NCBI GenBank assembly: GCA_030052745.1
Contig: JANBVO010000004.1
Span: 124,001 to 188,000 of the forward strand
Direction of reading: 5' to 3'
DNA from: Pleurostoma richardsiae
Taxonomy: Eukaryota; Ascomycota; Sordariomycetes; Calosphaeriales; Pleurostomataceae
DNA: 64,000 bases
A model generated the notes under the pieces. It did not search any database. It was not told the origin of the DNA and was given only the letters and a program-made list of their open reading frames with translations. This document shows, in pieces, positions 1 through 10,777 of the stretch. A program made the position numbers and the translations under genes. The stretch's first letter is position 1, and each line of letters starts with the position of its first letter.

Positions 1-1523
1 TCCCCACGAGGAAGCGGGAGGATAGCGTAGCATTCCTACCAGTCAGCTAGCCCAATGCTAATGCACGGGAGTAGGGCTGCCTGATCGTTCCACAAGGGTT
101 CGGACACGGCGGCCGGTGATCTCAAACCGTCTCACGCTATCGTTGGTTCTTGTACGCCTCAACTAAGTGATCAGCACGTTTGTAGGCCTCATAGAATGGT
201 CTCTAGTTTATCTGACTGCCCGAGACGTTTGATGAGGGATCCCAGGATCTTTTCGGCCTCCCGCGGTGGAGAATGATTGAGGTGCCGGAAAGTCGGCTAC
301 TGCGAGCTGCAAAGTCAGACAAATTTAGCGCTTCTAGAAGGTCGACGGCAGGAGTTCATTCTCAAGATTGACAAGATATTGTGCTTCTCCGTACTTTTCC
401 ACTTCATCTAAACTGTTCATTTCTCTGCTCTGTCTTAGAGCAGAGCTTGGCTACAACTCATGCTTTTTCAAACATGATGGGTGGGCTCCGGACACAGTCT
501 CCTTGCTAAGTCACTCTATTTCAGTCGTTCAGAGCTGGAAGCGCACCAGGACGACGCAGAAAGACACAGAAAGAGTAGGTCAGGACGATTTGGTCCATGC
601 CGGTCCGGACCTGTCGCTCCTCGATCGGACTTCTTCGCCGCGGGAGCCGGCGCCGAGTGACACCCGAGATCCGCCTTGATGGACCCTGGCAGGATCCTAG
701 CTGGAGAGGTGAATACGGCATATGGATACGGCGTATTATTGCCAGCCATCCGCCGGGGTCAGCAGGGCGCAGTAGGCAGCCGAATTCCGTGCCATCGTCT
801 CAGTCGCTGATTGGCCCAGCCTCCTTGTGATCCCGAGGGGTCATGGAGATTAGAGTACGTGTATTGTTGATCAGGGGGGGTGAGATGCGTGGTTTATCTC
901 GAGCCTTCTCGAGCAAGGCACGGTCAATCCCTCCGGCTGCAGCTTCCTTGGCGGCCTGCATACGGTGGTATTAAAGAAGGGTAAGGCATACACGTATTGC
1001 CTCAACTCAATGGCAGAAAGCAGGAATTTGGACGCGCAAGTCAAGGAAATGGAATTTGTCGGAATCACGTTGGAAAAGACAAGGTGGGAAAACCCAAGCG
1101 GGGTTCTCTCGGGACAGGAACACGGCGCCCGGTAGTCAGCACCCCGGCCCATGCACGCCCCAGAGGTTGTCATGCGCAGCAATGAGACTCGATGGAGAAG
1201 GGCAGTGCGTAGACAGGATCGTTACTCTCCACCTGCAGGAGTCTCTGCCGTACCTTCCGAGATACGGTAAAGCTGGGGTGGCTGTCTGTCCTCATACATA
1301 AGAGGGGTCCTCGACGGCTCGCCCCTGCTGACCTTCAGCACACCACTGTCATACAATTCGAATCCAGCTCAAGAGACATCGTCGAAATCGTCAAATACCA
1401 TCGCATCGGCTGTCTCTCTCTACATTACAGAAATCAATTGACTCCAGCAAGTGTCGAATAAAGTAATACAGCGAAAGCGACAAGCGGAATCGTACCTTTC
1501 CAGCCTCGAAAAGAACCAAAAAG
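1..1523. other. Intergenic, no gene seen
   Basis: No open frame here shows compositional or motif support for a real protein; the short frames overlap on both strands and match no family I recognise. The last 150 bases run into the probable 5' leader of the cysteine-rich gene that follows. No tRNA, 5S rRNA or transposon end could be recognised. Confidence 0.5.
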
Positions 1524-1878
1524 ATGTCTGCCGAGGATATGAAGATGCCCCAAGAGCCGGCGTCGGCTCTGACCCCCCAGCCCCACATCGCCGATGAGCA
1601 GCCGGTAAGTTCCTCCACGGCACCGGGATCCAGAGCACGCCATCCGCCGGCTTGGCAGCCGGCCGGATGGGTAGCACATCCCCGAGGGCTCTCCCATTTC
1701 AAGATCGTCTCGTTAGGAAAGTCTTACTGACCAGCGCTTTGAACAGCATGCTGAGCAGCCCATGACGATGAGCCTGCGGGGCGGCGACGACGACGTCGAC
1801 GGCGGCGACATCTGCTGCGGCCTTTGCGCGATCTGCAGCGCGTTCGCCTGCTACGAGTGCTGCAAGGGGTGCTGTTGA
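1524..1878 (+). CDS. Small cysteine-rich CYSTM-like protein, 70 aa
   Basis: Two exons, 1524-1604 and 1747-1878, joined in phase 0 across a 142-bp GTAAGT...CAG intron. The first half is hydrophilic and rich in Pro, Glu and Gln. The second half ends in a dense cysteine run, with GGDICCGLCAICSAFACYEC followed by CKGCC and the stop: ten cysteines in the last 22 residues. This layout, a polar N-terminus followed by a short Cys-rich hydrophobic tail, resembles CYSTM-type tail-anchored or palmitoylated membrane proteins linked to stress tolerance in eukaryotes. Family assignment is by pattern only. There is no signal peptide, so a secreted Cys-rich effector is unlikely. The splice choice is supported because reading through the intron in this frame destroys the Cys-rich tail. 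The short length lowers certainty that this is the full gene. Confidence 0.6.
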
Positions 1879-2947
1879 GTCTGATCGGCGTTTTGCGGTT
1901 GATGGGTGTAAAGGGCGGATTGAATCGCCCACGCCGTGTTGAAGGCCGCCCTGTGATGCCTGAAAGGCGATGGATGAGCTTATAAGAAAGGAAAAACTCT
2001 TGGAAAATAAGATACTGTGGGCTCGGACTTTGTGGTCTCCTTTGCTTCACATTCCATGTGGAGGAGATGCCGGCCAACATTCCCACGGATAATGATGTTG
2101 ACGATGCCTTAGCTTCAACTAATACCCCTTTTGTTAATGAGACTGGAGCGAGCTAGCTCGCGGACTTCGAGCATTCTATCCTGGTTACCGTGTAAATACC
2201 ATAGTCAATTGTATGCCTTCATGAGCTGGGATGCTTAAGAAAGTTGATATTGCTCCCCTTTTGACCCGTGGTAGCTGAGGGGGTCGTGACGTGGTTATGA
2301 CCTCGTCTACTATGACGCGTTGACACGGCCCGTCCCCCCTAAACCTGTGTTAGTTTCTGTCAGGCCCAAGCCAACGGAGTAGAAGGGGTGCTCAAGACGA
2401 TGGCTACTGCAGGAACCGAGGACCCTGGATGGGGTTCGCATTGATCGTCGTCTCTAGGGGTCTAGTTTATTTGCACTTCAGAAGATTTTGGCGGAGGCAT
2501 TGCTACCTAGGGTGAAGTGCCAGTGACCTCAAGTGCATCATCATACAGTTGTCGGAACGAGATAACTCGCCAGACTAGGTTGTTATGTCATGACTACCTT
2601 GCTTCACCAGCTACCTCGCAGGGATTGCTCCCCTACTAGGTCAGTTAAACTGCAACATCTCTTCTGATACGAATATGGCATGGATTGATTGGCAACGCAG
2701 GGACAATCGTTCACGACAGAACATGCTAGGTAGGGAGCAGTATCTCCATAAAGAAGACGTATATTCCGCCTTCTGGATTATGAACACGCTAAAAACTAAG
2801 GTCTGCCTCCTGAACGATGGATCATTTTTGTTACCGTGTCCGAGAGAGTCGTTACGGTCAGTGTCCTGCCGTACATAATTCATAACGAGGGTATCCAATC
2901 TTTTTCGTCCTCCCGGTCCTTTTCCTCGACCAGTTTCCGCGGCAACC
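1879..2947. other. Intergenic between Cys-rich gene and catalase
   Basis: About 1.07 kb holding the 3' ends of two convergent genes. I see no coding frame with support. Confidence 0.5.
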
Positions 2948-5028
2948 TTAGGCCTTGACCAGCTTCTCCGTCTCCTCCCTGATGCGGGCGCCGAGGTTGG
3001 GGTTCACCTTGGTGAACATCTCGTAGGTTCGGTTGCGCGTGTCCACGTGTGCGGCGTTCAGGTGGACGGCGACGTTGTGGACGAGGTTGTCCTGCTGGCC
3101 GGGCGTGCGGCCAAGAACCCCCCATAGGCCGTTGGCCTGGACGTAGTCGTCGGGCTTGATCTCCTCGAACAGTGAGGTCGTGGCCACACCGGTCCATTGC
3201 TCGTGGGCCACGGTCGGCTTGACAGGCTTGTAGGTCAGGGCCCGGTAGCTGCTTGGGTAGTTAGGGTTCGCGCCGTAGTTGCCGTTGACAGACATGGCGC
3301 CGTCGCGCTGGAAGGGGTTGAAGGCCTTGAGCGGGGCGTTGACTGGGATCTGCTGGTAGTTGACGCCCAGGCGATGGCGGTGGGTGTCAGGGTACGAGAA
3401 CAGGCGGGATTGTAACACCGGGTCCGCGGATGGCTCTACACCCGGGACCATGTGGGATGGCGAGAATGCCACCTGCTCGATCTCGGCGAAATAGTTCTCC
3501 ACGTTCTTGTTCAGGGTGAACTTGCCGAAGCGGCGCAGAGGGACTTCACCTTGAGGCCAGACCTTGGTCAGGTCGAAAATGTTCCAGCGGAACTTCTCCG
3601 CCTGTTCAGGGGTGAGGACCTGGGCGTACACGGTCCAGCTTGGATTCTCGCCCCGTTTGATCGCCTCGAAAAGGTCCTCGGTGTGCCAGTCGGGATTCTC
3701 GGACGCCATCTTGCCTGCCTCCTCGTTGTTGAAGTTTTTGATACCCTGATCAGACCTGCAATGAATCTGGACATAGACAAACGAGCCATCCGGCTTCGTG
3801 AACTTATACGTGTGGCCGGAGTAGCCGTGCATGGTTCGGTAGGAGTAAGGAGTGCCCCTGTCGGAGAACAAGATCATTACCTGGTGAATAGATTCCTGAT
3901 GCGTGCTAAGATAGTCCCAGAACTGCTTGAAGGTCAGTATTGCTTGATACGATGATTTGGAGCATTTGCTCGACGAACCATGGTGGCGTCCTTGAGATTG
4001 GTTTGAGGGTTGCGCTTCTGGGTGTGGATGAACAGTGGGAAGTTGCTCGGATCGCGAAGGAAGAAGACGGGCGTATTGTTGAAGACCCAATCCCTGAAAG
4101 TTAATCAGTAAAACAGGGAACACAAGAAAAAGGATTATAACTCACCAGTTACCCTCCTGGGTGTAGAACTTGATAGCAAATCCTATCCCGTGTTAGTTGA
4201 TCGAATCACTGCACTGACAGGCCGAACGTGGTGCGGATAGAACAGAACACAATCGACGTATAGGAAACCAGTAACAACCAGTCAATAGCCATAGCCGATT
4301 CGGTATGTAGGATTGCCGGCGTACAGTGGTAACTGGAGCATAGAGGTAACGAGAGCATTGGGGTGACTGGCTTGTAGGAGTAACTGGAGCATAGGAGTAA
4401 CTACCGCGTAGGGGGTTACCTAGTGTATGGGATAACTACTCCACAAGGTGAATTGGTGCATAGGGAAACTGGAGCATAGGGGGAACTACCGTGTGGGGTA
4501 ACTGGCTTGTAGGGGTAACTGGGATGTCGGGATAACTGGCATATGGGATGACTGGTATATAAGGGCGACTAGTGCATAGGGGCAACGGGTGTATAGGAGC
4601 ATACCTCTGGGGTCACGAGCAGAGTCCGCGGAGCCCTTCTCACCACCGACAGTAGAGAACCGGATAACCAAGGGAGTCTTCTTGCCGACTCCAGTCAGCA
4701 TGTCGATAGAAGTGATATCGCTGATATCATCGGTGACCTCGAACTGTAGAGAGACGGCGGGTTAGACGACAGCTCGGCACAGTGACTGTGGCTTTGCTCG
4801 AACCTCTCCATAGGCACCGGCCCCCTTGGCGTGGACGACACGCTCTGGGATACGCTCCCGGTCGAAGTGAGCGAGCAAATCGATTAAATGGAAGTCCTGG
4901 AGGAGCAGAGGGCCACCTCCGATGCGCTGAGACGCCGAGGGGTTCTCGACGGGGCATCCATTGGAAGTGGTGTACACCGGCTTCTCGTTGTACTGGTAGG
5001 TGGAAGCAGGCTTGGTGTCGGCGGTCAT
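2948..5028 (-). CDS. Catalase, small-subunit haem type, 496 aa
   Basis: Decomposes hydrogen peroxide to water and oxygen. Five exons on the minus strand: 4804-5028, 4605-4743, 4146-4182, 3979-4093 and 2948-3922; lengths sum to exactly 497 codons. The active-site signature [18 protein letters not shown] carries distal His66. The distal Asn lies in VFNNTP (about residue 139). The haem-ligand signature [14 protein letters not shown] carries proximal Tyr at about 349. Conserved blocks [21 protein letters not shown] and [11 protein letters not shown] bridge the splice sites, which fixes the introns. Length fits clade 3 small-subunit catalases of fungi, which are usually peroxisomal or cytosolic. 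The protein ends in ETEKLVKA and has no classical SKL-like peroxisomal tripeptide and no signal peptide. Introns are 52-60 bp except intron 2 (4183-4604), 422 bp and made largely of tandem repeats. Confidence 0.95.
4329..4600. repeat. Minisatellite inside catalase intron 2
   Basis: About 15 degenerate head-to-tail units of 16-18 bp with a consensus near TAACTGGNGCATAGGGG on the plus strand. Examples are the units starting at 4329, 4379, 4499 and 4532. The array ends at the splice donor (GTATGC, 4604-4599 on the transcript strand), so the donor itself lies in repeat-like sequence. The branch site (CTAAC) and acceptor lie in non-repetitive sequence at 4183-4200. Confidence 0.85.
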
Positions 5029-7491
5029 GTTGGGCAGCTGGGTACCGACGGTAACCTCGACAAGATATATGTGAGTGTCTCAGGAGCAGCGGTAGTTTTG
5101 TAAAGAAATAGTCAGGTTGATACACCTGACGTACGAAGCAGTAAGATGAAAGGAGGAAAAACAGGCGGGAGGGGCGGGCATGACGAGCGGCAGATCCATC
5201 CTACTTATAAGCCGTTGAGGAGAACTCGGCAACCCCTCGTAGGCTCTGGCACGGCTCTTGCTGGAGAAAGGACCCTCGAACATGGCAGTTGGAGAATGAA
5301 AGTACGGGTACACGTTCGCTCTCTGCTCTTGTTGCATGACCCCGATCCGGCAGGGTGTGTAAGTCGGCAGCGGGCCAGACGAGAGCTCAAGTGGGGTTGG
5401 AGCCAATCGCACGACAGGTAAATGCAAGCCGGAGGGGGTCAGGATGGTGTTCTTTACTTAGCACAGCGTCCACTGGGGCAAACCGCCTCGAGCAATGGCA
5501 TCATCCTGGGCAATGTTTCCTGTACGTGAGCACGTTGGGAACGGCTGGTGTGGGACCCGATGGGTGGACCAGGGACTAGTGCAAGGCCCCGAGGCTTCCA
5601 TCGACGCCAAAGACAAGCCGCTTAGCCCGGAGAGGGATCAGGAAGGTGTTACTACGATGCTAGTCGCTGGAGACGAGAGCTGCAATACATATGTCATAGC
5701 CCTGAAGGCGTCTATCTAGCGGTGGCTCTTGATTCAGGAAGGCGATCATCTACCGACCTGGTTGCCGTGATACAGTGATGGGAGCTATATCTTTCGATGC
5801 CCCGAGTCGAGACAGCAAGTCGACGCCCGAGCTGTTTCAACGGAGGCCGAGGGCGTAAGTTAATGTTGCGCCACCATGCACAGCGGGAGCATCTGACACA
5901 CAGACTCCATCTAACAACGCCAACAGCATTGAGTTTCGATGGACAATTCACACTTGAGAGGTTCCGATATCGTGAGTTGGGTTTACTGGGTCGGCTGTCT
6001 GTTTGCACCCGCAACTGACACTGCCGATTACGGTAGCTAACGCTATAGGCCCTGTTTTGCATTTGCAAACATGTTATCCAGCGCCGGAAAGATGCCCGCG
6101 GGTGGCTGGTGGGAGACGATGCGCATGGTCAGCCGGGCCTATTGGCGACTTGGGCTGCTAGAACATCAGATAATCTCGCCGTCTTGCGCGGCAGCCTTTC
6201 GTCTATATCTCTTGGCTCGAAATGATAGGAAGGAACAGCTGAAAGGCAAGATAAACCGTCAAAAAGAGCCTTCACGATCTCGATCTCGGCAGTTTTGAGT
6301 CACGCTTCAGTGACGTCCATCGATATCTCTTTGAAGCTGCTGGGGGCCGCCTCCGTGGGAGAGACACTGTGGAGTCGAGAATGACAAATCCGTGAAACCA
6401 AGGGCGAGCTTTGAGCTGCCTCGGAAACCGAGCTAGCACCGTTCGGCTGGTCGAAGAGCCTGAAGAAAGCAAAGAAAGGACCCTTGATTACACACCACCC
6501 ATTCCTTAAAGTGTCCCGGAAGCCTGACCCGGAGGACTGGACGAAGGAGCCAGAGAAGGGGCGACTGCGAGTGGGGCCGGGCATCACGCCGGATTCCTCA
6601 GCGCGGGGAACTTGGCAGGCCTGGGTAGGCTGGCAAGCCCACAGTTCGTCTTGGCAGAGTGCTCCACATCCCGAGAAAACTCTGAGGACAAACATCGCCA
6701 TGTCCACGTGTACACGCGCAGGAGGCCCTGGAGGTTCTGGTCTTCGGACTGGAAATGCGTCTGTCGCATCGCGGCTAACCAATGATGGCAGGTGCGATTG
6801 CACGTCGGCCTTTTTTCTGCAGGCGAGTAGGGTTGCGCGTCATGCTGAGCACGAAAGAGCTGCCCCGACGGCACTTGCGGATCGCGTCTTACTTTTTAGC
6901 CTCTGACCCGTGAGAGCCACGTGTGCACGTGCTCACCAGACAGACACACGCCCACGCCCTTCACAGCCAGCTGCTTCGGCCGAGTCGCATGAAGCTCGAG
7001 GAGCCGCCGAAGACGGAGCCTCGAGGGGTCATCGCCTGCTGACGACACATCGGCCTGTCCGTTTGACTCACCTAAGCATGGAGATCGGAGTAAGAGGAGG
7101 ACACGACTGGAACTACGAATTCTCATCTTGGGAGATGGCAAGTATCGGTACATCTGAGCTGTCGAGAATGCGATCGCGGACGGTTTGCGCGAGCGACGTT
7201 CTAGAATGAGAAAAAAACCCTTCCCCTGCCGCTCCATTAAAGCCTGTTACGGATAAGCTTATATACCTAAGACGTCATCTCGACATGATGCAGCGCGCTC
7301 GCGGGCGCAGACAATGTTTATCAACCAGTACGACCCCAGGCAGCCTGTCTTCCTGCCTGCAAAAAAACGCCGATGCTGAGTATCGTTTTGCCGCCTCTGC
7401 TGAATATCGCCGCTACCCAAAAGGCCAATCCGTGGCTCTCCGATGATGCATGTGTATAGAGAATCCATCGCCTGACAAGTCTATGTCTTCC
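5029..7491. other. Intergenic, 2.5 kb, no gene seen
   Basis: Upstream region of the catalase and downstream region of ARL1. Open frames up to 167 codons occur on both strands (for example 6300-6803 minus and 6484-6906 plus) but overlap each other and show no domain, conserved motif or plausible splice extension. I treat them as chance frames. Confidence 0.5.
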
Positions 7492-8285
7492 TCAATCCTG
7501 TGACACCGTTTGCTGTTGACTGTGTTAGTGACAGGAGGGCAAGACTGTGAGGGACACACGCCAACTTACCACAAGCCAATCCATGCCTTCGTTAACGCCG
7601 CTGCCGTCCACCGCCGAGCACGCCACGATGCTCCAGTTCCTGTCCCGCAGCTCACCCAGCCGCAGCGCCTGCGATATATCGCCGGCGCCTTTAGCCCCCG
7701 GCTGGTCCTGCTTGTTCGCGAACACCAGGAGTGCCGCATCCTTCAGCTCTTCCTCGTTCAGCATCGCCGCGAGCTCTTCCGCCGCCGTCTGTAGGCGCTC
7801 TATGTCGGTCGAGTCGACGACGAAGATCACCGCTGCCGTGTTGGCGTAGTAACATCGCCAATAGGGCCGGATGCTCGTCTGCCCGCCCAGGTCCTGTATT
7901 TTCGCCCAGTGTCAGCGGCTGTCTCCCTTGATGCCGTTCCAGGGAACGCGACCAGCACCTACCCAGACATTGAAGTTGAGGTTCTTGTACGTAACCGACT
8001 CCACGTTGAACCCGATTGTGGGTATCGTCGTGACGACTTCTCCTATCTATATCCGCTATTAGGATCTTCGAGTACGGTTATGTGTCTGGCGGGTTCGGTA
8101 GGCACCTTTAACCTGTACAATAGAGTTGTCTTGCCGGCGTTGTCCTGTCGCGCGCCAGCAGTTAGTAATCAGCGAGCTCGCGCTTGACATGTGTTCAAGG
8201 GTAAGCATACAAGGCCCAGGATCAAGATCCTGATCTCTTTTTTTGCCCACAAGAGGCCCGACAGCCATGACATGCTCGCACCCAT
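7492..8285 (-). CDS. ARL1: ARF-like small GTPase Arl1, 180 aa
   Basis: Golgi-associated small GTPase of the ARF family that recruits GRIP-domain golgins and helps vesicle tethering at the trans-Golgi. Five exons: 8211-8285, 8106-8144, 7963-8046, 7570-7893 and 7492-7512, summing to 181 codons. The start MGAS places Gly at position 2 for N-myristoylation, followed by an amphipathic helix. P-loop GLDNAGKTT (residues 24-32), switch I with PTIGFN, switch II with WDLGGQTS, NKQD and the CSA motif are all present. [20 protein letters not shown] is typical of Arl1 rather than Arf1. The last exon adds only QTVSQD. The first splice joins GL to DNAGKTT and the intron carries a TACTAAC branch sequence. 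Divergent from eL39, sharing a 592-bp upstream region. Confidence 0.95.
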
Positions 8286-8877
8286 CTTCGCTGTGTGCCC
8301 TCGCCGTCCACCAAGGGGGTTGTTGTCAGACTCTAGCCGTTTCGCGATGAATAATCGGGGTTGCGGGCAGGCCTGCGACGCCCTGTGAAAGACCCGGGGA
8401 TGGTGAAGGTGACGCGACTGTGTTCACGATTCGAGGGCACTGCTCCCGTAAGCAAAGAGGAAGGATGGTGTTTGTAGTAAAATTTCGAGGCACGCGCCGG
8501 TGGTTCAGGAGGGAGCAGGCAGTTGACAGGGTTGCATCAGAGGCCAAGATCTGAATTGCCAAGGGCCTCAAGCTAGGTGCACCGCCTCGCATCGGCTTGA
8601 TCGGCACTCTGAGCCCCCAAAATGCCAGTTAAAGCCGTAGTGCCTTGTTTCGGAGGCAGAAAAGGGTGAAGCCACATTATCTAGTGCAGCCACAGCGTAC
8701 CATTGCAAGCCACAGCAAGCCACGACTACTCGGTCCCTCCTTGCACGTGACACTGAAAAATACGCTTGCGTAGGGTTTTTCGGCAGCCCACACGAATTTC
8801 CTAGGACAATCCCCAACCTCAGCAGATTACGATCAGTCAAACCACCACCGACTCGGACATCGACAACAGCAGTCAAA
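8286..8877. promoter_or_regulatory. Shared upstream region of ARL1 and eL39
   Basis: 592 bp separating two divergently transcribed housekeeping genes. It contains TAGGGTTTTT at 8771-8780, 98 bp before the eL39 start. This resembles the telobox (AACCCTA/TAGGGTT), a Tbf1-type site known in ribosomal protein promoters of many ascomycetes. Assignment of the site is inference from sequence similarity. Confidence 0.4.
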
Positions 8878-9347
8878 ATGCCGGTATGTAACGATTGATT
8901 GCAGATGCGCGACTTTGCTATATGCTGGAGGATACGGGAGGACATGGAGAGATCCTGTTGCGGAGTTGCGAGAAGAGGAGGGTCGTCATGAAGACTTGGA
9001 ACGAAGGCTAACCATGTCCCTCCTCGATGAACAGAGCCACAAGTCTTTCCGCACGAAGCAGAAGCTCGCCAAGGCGCAGAAGCAGAACAGGCCCATCCCC
9101 CAGTGGATTCGCCTCCGGACTGGCAACACCATCAGGTACGGCTCACTCCGAAGCATCTCGTAATCCGGCGCCGGATCCTCTCCGACGTGAATCCGACATA
9201 CCACCTGCGGTAGCGGACACGATGGCGAAGCGGGCGGCGACGGACAATTGCGATGCCTTCTGCGACGAAGCTGAGACATGTACTAATTGTCATTGTAGAT
9301 ACAACGCCAAGCGGAGACACTGGCGCAAGACCCGTCTGGGTATCTAA
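8878..9347 (+). CDS. RPL39: 60S ribosomal protein eL39, 51 aa
   Basis: Very small basic protein lining the polypeptide exit tunnel of the large ribosomal subunit. Three exons: 8878-8883, 9035-9135 and 9299-9347, exactly 52 codons. The first coding exon holds only Met-Pro. Exon 2 starts [20 protein letters not shown] and runs to NTIR; exon 3 gives [15 protein letters not shown]. This is a near-perfect match to the universally conserved eukaryotic family in length and sequence. The introns (151 and 163 bp) are longer than most in the window, as is common for ribosomal protein genes, and intron 2 has a TACTAAT branch site. The conserved protein fixes all four splice junctions. Confidence 0.98.
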
Positions 9348-10196
9348 GCATTTCCCACCTGCTCTGGACGTCTCCTTCCCCTTTCTCCGACCCGATGCCG
9401 ACCACGAATTTTGCCGTCTTGGCTTTCCGATCATGATGGGCTCGTTTACCTAGGGGATGGCAAGGGACAGAAGCTGAGGAGAAATGTGAGGATGGGGAGG
9501 GTAGAAAGCCCTGGCCTTTGCATCAAACAAAGGCGGCGGTCTGGCTGGGAACGGTGTCTCTGGATTGCTTGATTCTTTAGGTCACGTCACCACCATGAGT
9601 TTAGGGTTTTACTGGGACCAAAAATGAGACAAACTTCTGATGCCATCCTTGCTGATCGGGTACACTCTGTGCTTGTGCTTTCACTCTGAGTACGCCATGG
9701 TGGCCTCTACTTTGTCACACTTTTGTCCTGGAAAATAGAGCGATCCAACTAAGCTTCATAGCGACTCTGCTTCTTAATGTGGCTCAGATGATTCTGGCAT
9801 GGTGCAGGACGAGGGAACGTGGGAGGCGGCTCTACGCCTTGTCATTGGACATCATCAGCGGCATTAGGGGAATCGGCCTGTATTTTGTAAATGTAGCCTA
9901 AGCAAGGCCCACGTATTCATAACCTGCACTGTCCTTGAACAACCCGAAATCGACGAGAAAGCATGGGTCTAGTCAATGTGAGTGACAGCCAGCCGACCAT
10001 ATCCGCCAAGATGTGTCCTTCAATCGACCTAGAGGGAAGCCAATACCAGAGACCAACAACGCCTGTCTCGATGCCGTGAAGAAAAACATCAACAGAAAAT
10101 ACGACCAAAAAACAGACGTGTGCAACCCGCCATGTAGGACATGGCGTTTCCAGTTCTGGAGGTAGTGGTCGTAGAAGCGCTTGTTGCCGTAGGCGC
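9348..10196. other. Convergent 3' region of eL39 and SKP1
   Basis: 849 bp of 3' flanks. A TTAGGGTTTT string occurs at 9601-9610, but it lies downstream of both genes. No gene seen. Confidence 0.5.
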
Positions 10197-10777
10197 TTAG
10201 CGGTCCTCAGCCCACTCGTTCTCCCGCCGGATCTGCTCTTCCTCCTCAGGCGTGAAGTCGTTCGTGATGTTGAACGTCTTGCGAATTTCCTCGGGGGACT
10301 TGCCCTTGATCATGTTGGCGACGGTCTTGCAGCCGACGTCTAGGAGAGGCTTGATGTCGAGGTAGTTGGAGGCGAGAATGATCTCGAAGAGCATCTCCTG
10401 GTCGACCTGCATGAACTTCTGGTCCCACTCGTCAATGTCGGTAGTCTTCTTGCGGTTGTCGTTGTCCTCATCGCCAGACTGAAGGGGGTCGTTGCGATGG
10501 TGTTGGCACCACTCTATGACTTTGCGCAACACCGCCTCGTTGACCTGGGCGGGAAATTAGCATTGGCGCTGCTATAGGAGCAACGGAGGGTGGAATGCGC
10601 GAGGAGACATCTTACATTGGGAATGGGGATGGCCTGAGCCTCGACTGCTTCATCACCGAGATCCTCGATCATGTTCTTGATGAGCATAGAGCGCTCAGCG
10701 ACAACCTTGTCGACGACAATCTGAGCATTGTCGTTGCTGCGCAGGGTGACCTGAGGCTCTTTTCCCGGGGTCGTCAT
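10197..10777 (-). CDS. SKP1: Skp1, SCF ubiquitin ligase adaptor, 169 aa
   Basis: Links F-box proteins to cullin in SCF ubiquitin ligases, and also acts in kinetochore and V-ATPase-related complexes in yeast. Two exons: 10616-10777 and 10197-10544, 170 codons, with a 71-bp intron. The N-terminal BTB/POZ-like half contains [15 protein letters not shown] and MIEDLG. The C-terminal dimerisation and F-box-binding half contains [35 protein letters not shown] and the hallmark ending [10 protein letters not shown]. An acidic insert ([19 protein letters not shown]) matches the variable loop of fungal Skp1. The start is the first ATG that gives the conserved N-terminus. Known as sconC or skpA in other moulds. 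Confidence 0.97.

Noticed and set aside
3452-3955. 167-codon frame antisense to catalase exon 5
   Set aside because: Shadow of the strongly supported catalase coding sequence.
8884-9298. Intronic snoRNA in the long eL39 introns
   Set aside because: A CTGA string exists in intron 2, but no convincing RTGATGA C box or pairing terminal stem could be found.
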